Below are positions 8,801 to 15,327 of a DNA stretch of 64,000 nucleotides, piece after piece; within the stretch, counting starts at the first letter, position 1; every line of letters begins with the position of its first letter. Made by a program: the position numbers and the translations under genes. Under the pieces are notes generated by a model. That model saw only the letters and a list, made by a program, of their open reading frames with translations. It did not search any database and was not told the DNA's origin. The DNA is taken from the NCBI RefSeq assembly GCF_021483235.1, contig NZ_JAKEEC010000002.1, positions 177,886-241,885 of the forward strand, given 5' to 3'. The DNA comes from Arthrobacter alkaliphilus. GTDB lineage: Bacteria > Actinomycetota > Actinomycetes > Actinomycetales > Micrococcaceae.

Positions 8801-10704
8801 GCCACCGGGTCTACACCGGCGGGGTACTTCAGGCCGAGGTCGTAGAGGAAGAAGTCCCGGTGGTCGGCAGTCTCAATCTCGAAAGGCCGCTCATCGAGAA
8901 CTTCCAGGCCAAGATTGTGGAAGTAGGGCAGGATCTGGCTCAGGCTCTTCGGTTCCAAAAGGTACAGCTTGACGCGGGCATCCTCTTCGAGCAGCTCACC
9001 GGCGCCGTTGGGGAGGTAGACATGCACGCCGGGAGCCGCCTGGACAACTGCGGGGTCGCGGTCGGCCGCGGCCGCGTACTTCTCGAAACGCTCGATATCC
9101 TGGAGGGCGTCCTCGACTTCGTAGTCGACGCGGTAGCCAGCGGGGAACGCATCCGCCCACAGGGCCGACAAACGCTCCGCATCCAGACCGCTGGTGTTCT
9201 CACGGAGGACCTCCGCGATGCCTTCGGCCCATGACCGCGAAGCCCGGACGAGGCGCTTTTCCAGCTCGCCGGCGTCGACGTCGCGGAGCTCCGCTTCCCG
9301 GGGAAGCCGGATCCGGAAGAACACCCTCGCGAGTGCCGACTCAGTAATCCGGGCCTCGTAGTCGATGCTCTCGGCTTCGAAGGTCTCGCGGAGTTCCTGT
9401 TCGATTCGTTGCCGGACGTTGGTGGTATAGCGGTCACGCGGCAGGTAGACGAGCGCGGACATGAACCGCCCGTAGATGTCCGGGCGCAGGAAGAGCTTGG
9501 TGCGGCGCCGCTCCTGCAGACGCTGGATGCCCAAAGCCGTTGCTGCCAGGTCCTCGGTCTCGATCTGGAAGAGTTCGTCGCGGGGGTAGGTCTCGAGAAT
9601 ACCGACGAGGTCCTTGCCGGAGTGGGAGTCCGGCGGGAAACCGGCCGATCGGAGTACGGCGTCGACCTTCTCCCGAACGATGGGGATGTTCCTTACTGAA
9701 CCGGTGTACGCGCTCGTGGCGAAAAGGCCGATGAAGCGGCGCTCACCGTTGACGTTGCCGGCAACATCGAAGCTCTTGACGCCGATGTAGTCCAGGTACG
9801 CGGGGCGGTGCACGGTGGAGCGCGAGTTGGCTTTGGTGATGACCAGGGCACGCTTCTCGCGCGCCTTGCGGCGTCCGGCGTCGGTGAGGTGCTGGATCTG
9901 GTGGGGGTGATCCCCCGCCCTCAAGAGTCCCAAACCGCTTCCGTCGCGCAATTCAAGGACGTCTTCACCGTTCTCGGTGATGAGGTCGTATTCCCTGTAA
10001 CCAAGGAACGTGAAGTTGCCGTTGTCCAGCCAGCGAAGCAGGTCCTGCGTTTGCTTGAGCTCAGCGATGTCTTCGGGGTGGGCCACTTTGTCCAGGGACT
10101 TCGCCAGCTCGAGCGCCTTCGTGCGCATTTTGGGCCAGTCTTCGACGGCGGCGCGGACGTCGTTCAGAACCCGGTGGATTCCCTCCACCAGTTCCTTCTG
10201 GAAGTCGTCGGCCACCCTGTCGACCTCGACGGCGATCCAGGACTCCATGTGGGAGACGTTGTCACCTTGCGCGATCAGGTGCGCGATGTTCGGCATCGCC
10301 GCGGTGTCACCGCTCGAGATGCCGATGTTCGAAGGCACCCGCGCAATGTCGGACAAGTCGCCGGTGCGGTGGTCGCGGGACACCACGAAGAGCGGGTGCA
10401 TGACAAGCCGGATAGCGCAGTTCTGGCGAACGAGCTCGGCGTTCACGGAGTCCACCAGGAAAGGCATGTCGTCCGTGACGATGTACAGGATGCTGCGGTC
10501 ACCGTCGTTGGCCATCCTGACATTGGCGGTGCCTGGCTGGCGGGTCTGCCCCGTTTCCCGGTGGGCCTCGGCCCTGGAGATCAACTGCTCGGCAGCGTAT
10601 CCGCGTGCGTCCTCCTCTGCGAGATGCTCGTAGTAGTCACCGAAGAAGCCTTCCCGGACTACTGCAGGTTTGGAACGATCCTCCACGCTGGATCCTGACG
10701 ACAT
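5851..10704 (-). CDS. gdh: NAD-specific glutamate dehydrogenase, large (180 kDa) type
   Basis: About 1617 residues, the length of the bacterial L-GDH family that includes Streptomyces NAD-GDH and Rv2476c. It oxidatively deaminates glutamate to 2-oxoglutarate and ammonia with NAD. An ACT-like N-terminal half (residues 60-650) precedes the catalytic part, which shows RGGLRWSDR, the catalytic-lysine region TGAKGGFFAK, and the Rossmann dinucleotide motif VGVGDMSGDVFGNG. I chose the ATG at 10704 because GGAGG lies 9 nt upstream; the in-frame TTG at 10710 would be only 3 nt from it. In mycobacteria the enzyme is inhibited by the FHA protein GarA; nothing in this sequence tests that here. Confidence 0.95.
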   Translation of the reverse strand: MSSGSSVEDRSKPAVVREGFFGDYYEHLAEEDARGYAAEQLISRAEAHRETGQTRQPGTANVRMANDGDRSILYIVTDDMPFLVDSVNAELVRQNCAIRLVMHPLFVVSRDHRTGDLSDIARVPSNIGISSGDTAAMPNIAHLIAQGDNVSHMESWIAVEVDRVADDFQKELVEGIHRVLNDVRAAVEDWPKMRTKALELAKSLDKVAHPEDIAELKQTQDLLRWLDNGNFTFLGYREYDLITENGEDVLELRDGSGLGLLRAGDHPHQIQHLTDAGRRKAREKRALVITKANSRSTVHRPAYLDYIGVKSFDVAGNVNGERRFIGLFATSAYTGSVRNIPIVREKVDAVLRSAGFPPDSHSGKDLVGILETYPRDELFQIETEDLAATALGIQRLQERRRTKLFLRPDIYGRFMSALVYLPRDRYTTNVRQRIEQELRETFEAESIDYEARITESALARVFFRIRLPREAELRDVDAGELEKRLVRASRSWAEGIAEVLRENTSGLDAERLSALWADAFPAGYRVDYEVEDALQDIERFEKYAAAADRDPAVVQAAPGVHVYLPNGAGELLEEDARVKLYLLEPKSLSQILPYFHNLGLEVLDERPFEIETADHRDFFLYDLGLKYPAGVDPVATGQLLADSFSAAVTGAVESDSFDRLVLREGIHWRQVVMLRAYAKYMRQMGNTNSFGFIADTLLANPEVARGLIDLFGARFDPSSPDAARPARQEDARAALAEAIDQVATLDADRVLRTFVNLIESTLRTNYFQGKSYVSFKLDPTTIDGLPFPRPKYEIWVYSPRVEGVHLRFGKVARGGLRWSDRREDFRTEILGLVKAQTVKNAVIVPTGAKGGFFAKQLPDPALDRAAWMAEGIESYKTFIRGLLDLTDNLVTTADGEKIVPPSDVVRQDDDDSYLVVAADKGTATFSDTANGLAAEYGFWLGDAFASGGSVGYDHKAMGITARGAWESVKRHFSELDLDTQTEEFTVVGVGDMSGDVFGNGMLLSKHIRLLAAFDHRHIFLDPTPDAASSFGERQRLFELPRSSWDDYDRSLISAGGGVYPRQAKVIPISPEVRRALGLPDGTVQLSPPELLRAILLAPADLLYNGGIGTYVKASTESHAEVGDKANDAIRVSGRELRVKVVGEGGNLGLTQRGRIEAALQGVILNTDAIDNSAGVDCSDHEVNIKIFVDRMVAAGKLDASERTSFLADMTDEVGRLVLEDNIDQNILLLNDRTRVAEWSPSYERLMDWLEKSADLKRDLEALPTTEALRERLEQGQGLTSPELSVLAAYAKIELGSALRDSDLADDPWFRKTIRSYFPKQLRERFDAELDTHPLRREIIATVVANDMINLGGITFAFRTMEETSATEVAVAKAFVALREIYELDSMVQQLNALPASFPTEHWSTIHLDIRRLLDRAVRWLLSQGNASKPISEIVAEFKPMMDPMRARLLDYLRGSDKERVTGWLEKARSWGLPDTLAHRWAELFESFVLLDIAKITQSREARVEEVSHVYYTVFDRFHIDSLLERITALPRDDRWQALARAALRDDLYSTVADMTTSVLESTDAGLDAEARLRAWEELNAEQLGRAKSMFDEVNALEADDMASLSVALRLLRSIVRR

Positions 10705-10761
10705 CGACAAACGCCTCCATCACATCTCGATTGCTGCGTCTTTGCAGCCCACATGGCGAGC

Positions 10762-12081
10762 CTAACGCTTTAGACGACGCCTTGCTCTGGAATAAATGAC
10801 AGAGGATTTGCGATTTTGCTGGACAGGTGCACAGACCATTTTCACGATTGCGCGCCGCAACGCCGATTCGGGGGCGGCTTCGAAGAGGACAGCGCCGGAC
10901 AGCAGTGCCGCGTCGCAGGCCTCTGGATCAGATGGGAGGAATGCCTCGATGCCCTGACCGGGCCCGTACCTGTCCCATGCTTCACGGAGTTCGCCCTCGG
11001 GTGAGCGGCCGGCGGATGCAGCCCGCACCTTGTTCAGGACCACGCGGGGAGCCGCGTGCGGGACCGCCCGTTCAAGCTCCGCGAGGCCACGCACAAGCCG
11101 GGGAACGCCGACTGCATCGGCCGCACCGACGGCGTAGACGGTGTCTGCCAGTTCGATACTGCGGAGGGTCGCGGCATTGCGTCGAGGGGCCATGGTGTCG
11201 AAGCTGAGCTCTTCGTCCGCTTCAAGGCAGAAACCCGCATCGACGACGACGACCTCCGCGATTTCCTTGGCGAGTTCAAGCACCGAGGAGAGCGCGGCGG
11301 CGCGCAGCTCGGTCCACCGGTCCGCGCGCGTAATGCCGGTAAGCACCCGGAAACTGGCAGCTTTGGCGAAGACCGGCGCCGCGATCCGCTTGAGCGATTC
11401 AGTATCCAGCAATCCTTGGTCCGCCAGACGGCACGACTGCGCCAGCCCGGCGGATTCGTCCAGCAAACCGAGCGACGCCGCGACGCTGGCCCCGTAGGTG
11501 TCTGCATCGAGAAGGATCACCGACTTGCCTTCAGCCGCCAACTCCGCGGCAATATTGACGGCCACCAGGGTTCTGCCCGGCGCCCCGGTGGGGCCCCAGA
11601 CGGCGATGATCCGGCCGGTCCCGGCCGGCATGTGTTCCTTGGCTTGCGGCGCGCCGCCGGGCCGGAGCTCCGCGGCGGGGTCGGCAAACCCGGAATCCGG
11701 GGCCTCCGCGCGTCGTCTTCCTTTTTCTTGTACGGGCAGCTGGCCTACCGCATCGGCGATCGCTGAAGCCAGGGTTGCCGAATCCACATCAAGCGACGCC
11801 GTCACGACGCCGATGCTCCGCAGGCGCCGTTCCTCCTCCGGATCGTCGCTCAGGGCGACGATGGAGACGCCGACAGCCGCCAGCCGGTCAACCAGCGACG
11901 CCGTCAATTCCTTGGCGCCTTCAGCTATCACCGCCGCGCGCGCAAGGCCGCTTTGGCATGCGGCCAGCAGTTCGGCGAGTTCACCGCATCGACGCACCAC
12001 CGTCACCGGCCCGTGAAGCCGTTCGAGTCCCCCGACCAGATCTTCGCGGGATTGCCCGACGGTGATCACCGGGATACTCAC
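10762..12081 (-). CDS. CpaE/ParA-like P-loop ATPase, Tad-pilus type, orphan
   Basis: 439-residue MinD/ParA superfamily protein. An N-terminal receiver-like region (residues 1-110) is followed by a linker and the ATPase domain beginning RIIAVWGPTGAPGRTLVAVN, with VILLDADTYG and VVVDAGF as later nucleotide-site motifs. The P-loop is unusual: the signature lysine of KGGxGKT is absent and Arg stands where the catalytic Lys should be (GAPGRT). GTG at 12081 is taken as the start because it overlaps the stop of the preceding gene (GTGA), implying translational coupling. CpaE proteins place Tad/Flp pilus machinery; no cpaF or tadBC genes are here, so the role is uncertain. It may act in septum-site or surface-structure positioning. 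Confidence 0.8.
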   Translation of the reverse strand: MSIPVITVGQSREDLVGGLERLHGPVTVVRRCGELAELLAACQSGLARAAVIAEGAKELTASLVDRLAAVGVSIVALSDDPEEERRLRSIGVVTASLDVDSATLASAIADAVGQLPVQEKGRRRAEAPDSGFADPAAELRPGGAPQAKEHMPAGTGRIIAVWGPTGAPGRTLVAVNIAAELAAEGKSVILLDADTYGASVAASLGLLDESAGLAQSCRLADQGLLDTESLKRIAAPVFAKAASFRVLTGITRADRWTELRAAALSSVLELAKEIAEVVVVDAGFCLEADEELSFDTMAPRRNAATLRSIELADTVYAVGAADAVGVPRLVRGLAELERAVPHAAPRVVLNKVRAASAGRSPEGELREAWDRYGPGQGIEAFLPSDPEACDAALLSGAVLFEAAPESALRRAIVKMVCAPVQQNRKSSVIYSRARRRLKR

Positions 12082-12722
12082 TTGCCGGCACCGCCCGGAT
12101 TCCAAACCACGGCAATCTTTGCCTTGTTTGCCTGTGCTCCAAGAAGCTTCGGCATTTGCTCATCGGTCACCAGGACCAGGACCACTTTCTCCTTGGACGC
12201 TCCCAAGGTGGAGGCGCCCTCCGTGACCTGGGCGATCTCCGCGCCGGGCAAGAGCAACTGCGGTGTGCCAAAGCCGTTGCGCGCATCGGGGAGGGCCACC
12301 CAGACGTCAACGCGGGATCCCGCCACAGCCTGGGAAGGCAGTGATTCCTGGATCGCAATCGCCACCGGCTTCCGGTCCAGGGAGTCGGCGGCGCCCAGGC
12401 TCTCCTGCGGGACGAGTTGGTTCTTGGGAATTCTCTGGACGGCAACCCTTCCTTCGGGCAAGCCTTCGGCCAGAGTGACGTAACTGCCCTCAACATCGTC
12501 AAGCCGGACTCTGACGATCGCGAGATCGTCCTTGGTCACCTTCTGGCCCACGGCAATCGCCTCGCGTGCCGCATAGACCTGGATGGTGCGGTCCGCGGTG
12601 CCAACCAGGGCGATGACTCCAGCCAGGGATGCCAGGACCAGCAGAACACCCACCAAAAGTCTGGGATCCCTCCATGACGGCTTCCTGAGCCGCGCCGCGG
12701 TTGCCGCGCCAGTCGCACCCAT
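12078..12722 (-). CDS. SAF-domain protein (CpaB/RcpC-like), membrane anchored
   Basis: 214 residues: short basic N-terminus, one membrane helix (LLVGVLLVLASLAGVIALVG, about 23-42), then a SAF domain beginning VYAAREAIAVGQKVTKDDLAIVRV. This is the arrangement of CpaB/RcpC, which helps assemble Flp pili at the cell envelope. GGGGGAG four bases before the ATG is a strong ribosome site. It forms a two-gene operon with the CpaE-like ATPase, overlapping by 4 bp. It is read divergently from the BldC-like regulator. Confidence 0.8.
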   Translation of the reverse strand: MGATGAATAARLRKPSWRDPRLLVGVLLVLASLAGVIALVGTADRTIQVYAAREAIAVGQKVTKDDLAIVRVRLDDVEGSYVTLAEGLPEGRVAVQRIPKNQLVPQESLGAADSLDRKPVAIAIQESLPSQAVAGSRVDVWVALPDARNGFGTPQLLLPGAEIAQVTEGASTLGASKEKVVLVLVTDEQMPKLLGAQANKAKIAVVWNPGGAGK

Positions 12723-12874
12723 CCTGCTCCCCCGTTTGCCTCGTTGGTCGACGACGACCTTCAGTGGCCTTTATTCTGACCGCAGATGGGCCTCTTCCGG
12801 AAGGCGCACGCCTCAAATGACGTCAAGCTGTGGATAACCACGGCAAGTGGATCCAACAGTGGCAAAATGGATGC

Positions 12875-13090
12875 ATGCCCCGATTCCTCACCCTCGCTGA
12901 TGTCGCCGAACAGCTTCAGATCAACTCGCCGCAGGCATATGCCTTGGTGCGAAGCGGCGAGTTGAAGGCCATCCAGGTGGGTGGCAGGGGCCAGTGGCGC
13001 GTCGAAGAGAAGATGCTTGAGCAGTACATCGAGGAACGCTACGCCGAGGCGAGCAGGATCATCCAAGAGGCAAAGTCCAAGTCCTCGTGA
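12875..13090 (+). CDS. BldC-like MerR-type small DNA-binding protein
   Basis: 71-residue excisionase-family protein made of a single winged helix-turn-helix: FLTLADVAEQLQINSPQAYALV (helices 1-2 and recognition helix), then the wing VGGRGQWRVEEKMLEQYIEERY. Size and layout resemble Streptomyces BldC, a developmental regulator that binds direct repeats head to tail. I start at ATG 12875 (MPRFLTL) rather than in-frame codons upstream, because homology begins there; no strong ribosome site is seen, so the mRNA may be leaderless. No phage genes are nearby, so a recombination role is unlikely. Phased AT-rich repeats lie about 700 bp downstream. Confidence 0.85.
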   Translation: MPRFLTLADVAEQLQINSPQAYALVRSGELKAIQVGGRGQWRVEEKMLEQYIEERYAEASRIIQEAKSKSS

Positions 13091-13136
13091 TCATTGACCA
13101 GCTCCCCGGGCAGAGACGGCGGGGCGACGGGCGGGG

Positions 13137-13709
13137 CTAAAAGTCCTGGCCCCGCAACGAACGCAGCGCGGCAAGGGACTGGAACGGAATTGTCGCCACG
13201 GCCACAACGTTCCCGGACCGGCGGACTTCGCCCGGCAACATGACGGCGAGATCAAAGTGGTCCCTGCCCACGCGGTCAACGACGCCCCGCATCGTCGCCT
13301 CCCCCTGCGCCGACTCAAGCAGGTGGACGGCCAGTTCCGCCCTGTCGCGGGCCAACATCCGCAGTGCGCTCGCCAGGCCGAGCCGCTGCGACGCACTCGA
13401 TTGGATCGCCCGTGCCTGCCGGCCCAGGCCCTGATAGGCCAACGCTGCCGTAAGTGGCACCAACCACTGGTGACTGTCTTGGTCCAGGACCAACGATTCG
13501 CTGCCGACGTGGCTAAGCGTCCCGGACACGTGTGTTCCGGACCGGAGCTTCACCTCGATCTTCTGGCCGATTGCTGCACGCAGCCTGTCGCAGATGTCGA
13601 TACCGGCCATCTCCATCCGCGCCCGCTCTGAAACCTCGGATTCAAGTCCCAACAATTGTTCAGAGGCGAGCTGTGCCTCCATGTCCTCAAACAGAGCATC
13701 CCAACGCAT
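13137..13709 (-). CDS. Conserved hypothetical protein with Sm-like motif
   Basis: About 190 residues if translation starts at the ATG giving MRWDALFEDMEAQL; longer in-frame starts exist (TTG 13754, ATG 13751). The central part, GQKIEVKLRSGTHVSGTLSHV, looks like an Sm/LSm-type or small beta-barrel strand pattern, but this is only a visual likeness. The remainder is helical with many Arg and Ala, ending VATIPFQSLAALRSLRGQDF. No signal peptide or membrane helix. It is read divergently from the LysM gene across the phased-repeat promoter, and converges with the BldC-like gene over 46 bp. I do not recognise its function. Confidence 0.7.
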   Translation of the reverse strand: MRWDALFEDMEAQLASEQLLGLESEVSERARMEMAGIDICDRLRAAIGQKIEVKLRSGTHVSGTLSHVGSESLVLDQDSHQWLVPLTAALAYQGLGRQARAIQSSASQRLGLASALRMLARDRAELAVHLLESAQGEATMRGVVDRVGRDHFDLAVMLPGEVRRSGNVVAVATIPFQSLAALRSLRGQDF

Positions 13710-13794
13710 TGCGTCAGAGTAGGCGCGCATCTGCCGACCGTCAATGTCCATCAATCTTGCTTCATCGGCAGGCAGTCCCTAGACAAACATCTCA

Positions 13795-13858
13795 TTTTGC
13801 GGTCAAAATAGGTCAATTGATATCAAACGGCATCAAATTGCGTGTAATCGTATTAACT
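13795..13858. promoter_or_regulatory. 10-bp-phased AT-rich direct repeats (BldC-type operator candidate)
   Basis: TCAA occurs at 13803, 13813, 13823 and 13833, exactly 10 bp apart. The AT-rich tetranucleotides AAAA, AATT, AAAC and AAAT start at 13805, 13815, 13825 and 13835. Weaker members extend the phase: TTTT at 13795, TAAT at 13845, AACT at 13855. The block fills the divergent promoter between the hypothetical gene and the LysM gene. See the finding for interpretation. Confidence 0.55.
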
Positions 13859-13873
13859 GGGCAAGGGGAACTC

Positions 13874-14656
13874 ATGGATCAGACGAGCAAGCCCGTTCGG
13901 CACGATATTGCAATGGCGGCGACCATCCTGGTGCTCGCCCTGTTGCTCGCGGTCACTGGGCTGGTCTTGGTTGACCGATGGCATTCCGGCGCAGGACGAC
14001 TCCAGAAACCCACATTCGAGGACCTGCTGGGCTTGGTCGCAACTGCCGTCGGCCTGGGGATCGGGGCTTGGTGGATCGTCACGTTTCTCCTGGCGATGGC
14101 CGCCGCGCTCCTACAGCATTCGGGGAAGGAACGCTGCGCGAGCGCCACCGGCAAACTCAGCCCCGCCTTCATGCGCAGGCTGGCCGTTGCCATCCTCGGC
14201 CTGAATCTCGCCGGAATCCCCTTTGCGAATGCGGCGCAGGCACAGTTTCAGCCAGCTTGCAGCCCTGAGAACGCCTCCCCGTCGAGCGGCATCTTTGCCC
14301 AATGGAGACCCTCCTCCGGGCCTTCGCCTTGCCTTGGAACGGTTCCCTCGGCTGAGTCCGGCGCGTTGGGGATCTACCCGCTTTGGCAACCCAATGCACC
14401 GGTCCCCGAACCGGGACTTCTGGGTACCGGGCCCCGGCGCGCCGCCGAACAGCCTGCCCCGCCAAATCAAGGCGAGGTGGTGGTGAAGCGGGGCGATTCA
14501 CTGTGGTCGATTGCCGCCCGCCAGCTAGGCCCCCTGGCCAGCGACGTCGACGTCGCCCAGCACTGGCCCAAGTGGTACGCCGCAAACCGGCAGGTCATCG
14601 GCGACGACCCTGGCCTCATTGTTCCGGGGCAAGTCCTGCAACCGCCGCGCAACTAG
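13874..14656 (+). CDS. LysM-domain membrane protein
   Basis: 260 residues. Two or three hydrophobic helices near the N-terminus (about residues 13-33, 50-78 and 97-115) are followed by a Pro/Ser-rich linker. A C-terminal LysM domain starts VVVKRGDSLWSIAARQLGP and ends GLIVPGQVLQPP. LysM binds glycan strands, so the protein probably places its C-terminus on peptidoglycan outside the membrane. Start chosen at ATG 13874 because AAGGGGA precedes it by 5 nt; the frame is open further upstream but runs across the divergent promoter. It is followed 57 bp later by the Rv3235-like gene. Confidence 0.85.
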   Translation: MDQTSKPVRHDIAMAATILVLALLLAVTGLVLVDRWHSGAGRLQKPTFEDLLGLVATAVGLGIGAWWIVTFLLAMAAALLQHSGKERCASATGKLSPAFMRRLAVAILGLNLAGIPFANAAQAQFQPACSPENASPSSGIFAQWRPSSGPSPCLGTVPSAESGALGIYPLWQPNAPVPEPGLLGTGPRRAAEQPAPPNQGEVVVKRGDSLWSIAARQLGPLASDVDVAQHWPKWYAANRQVIGDDPGLIVPGQVLQPPRN

Positions 14657-14713
14657 CGCTCCAGCCGAACCCGCCAACCGCCGCCGAGCACCAATCAGCA
14701 AACGAGGAAGTCC

Positions 14714-15229
14714 ATGAGCGCATCACGAGCCGTCCGCAGCCTGCCCGATGAAGTCCTCCAGGCCGCATCGCCACCTAGTGCCTTGCCTTCAATGGCGGCT
14801 TGGCCCCGGACGAAAGCCGGCACGGACGGACCGAACGGCAGCGGGCCGTCCTCTGCCCGCACATCGGCCCGGATCCGTAGCCTTGACAGCGAGGTCCGCG
14901 CGCTGGCCCGCACGATCGCCCAGGCCGCAGTCGAAGTCCTTGCAGGCACCCGGCCGGCGCAACAGCTCTCGCGGACCCTGGACCCCGGTTGCTTCAGCGC
15001 CCTGCAACATCGGGCCGCACTGACGCGCGCCTTCGCTGCCAGGGCCCCGGGCGGGCAATCCCGCCTGCACCGAAGTCCGATGGTGCGCTCCGTGCGTGTC
15101 TGCGCCGTTAATGACGGAGTTTATGAGGCCAGTTTGGTTGTCTCGGAAGAACTCCGCTCGCGCGCAGTCGCCATGAGGCTCGAAGGGAGCAGTGGCGCCT
15201 GGCGGGTTACCGCCCTTGAAATCGGCTGA
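14714..15229 (+). CDS. Rv3235-family (DUF6459-like) protein
   Basis: 171 residues. The first 50 residues are low complexity; the rest is a compact domain running from IRSLDSEVRALARTIAQAAVEVLAG to AMRLEGSSGAWRVTALEIG. The ending resembles the small alanine-rich family typified by Rv3235, encoded close to secA1 in actinobacteria, and the gene here also sits next to secA. The family has no established function. No signal peptide or membrane helix, so likely cytosolic. It lies downstream of the LysM gene on the same strand and its unit ends at a strong hairpin. Confidence 0.7.
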   Translation: MSASRAVRSLPDEVLQAASPPSALPSMAAWPRTKAGTDGPNGSGPSSARTSARIRSLDSEVRALARTIAQAAVEVLAGTRPAQQLSRTLDPGCFSALQHRAALTRAFAARAPGGQSRLHRSPMVRSVRVCAVNDGVYEASLVVSEELRSRAVAMRLEGSSGAWRVTALEIG

Positions 15230-15246
15230 CGGAAGTGCCCAGGTGA

Positions 15247-15286
15247 CGGAAGTGCCCGGCAAGCATCCGCTTGCCGGGCACTTCCG
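15247..15286. terminator. Hairpin terminator between Rv3235-like gene and secA
   Basis: Seventeen perfect pairs (15247-15263 with 15270-15286) around a 6-nt CATCCG loop, between convergent genes. Part of the left arm (GGAAGTGCCC) is repeated just upstream at 15231-15240. Confidence 0.85.
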
Positions 15287-15327
15287 AGGTTGCCGTCGTC
15301 AACTACATGCGTCGGCCAATTGCCGCG

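Noticed and set aside
6709..9234. Very long open frame on the plus strand inside the glutamate dehydrogenase gene
   Set aside because: It is the antisense shadow of a high-GC coding gene; no homology, and gdh accounts for the region.
12875..13090. Phage excisionase and integration site
   Set aside because: The protein is an excisionase-family HTH, but no integrase, att repeats or phage genes are nearby; BldC-like regulator fits better.
13532..13873. Upstream extension of the LysM gene
   Set aside because: It runs over the opposite gene and the divergent promoter; ATG 13874 has a good ribosome site and directly begins the conserved part.
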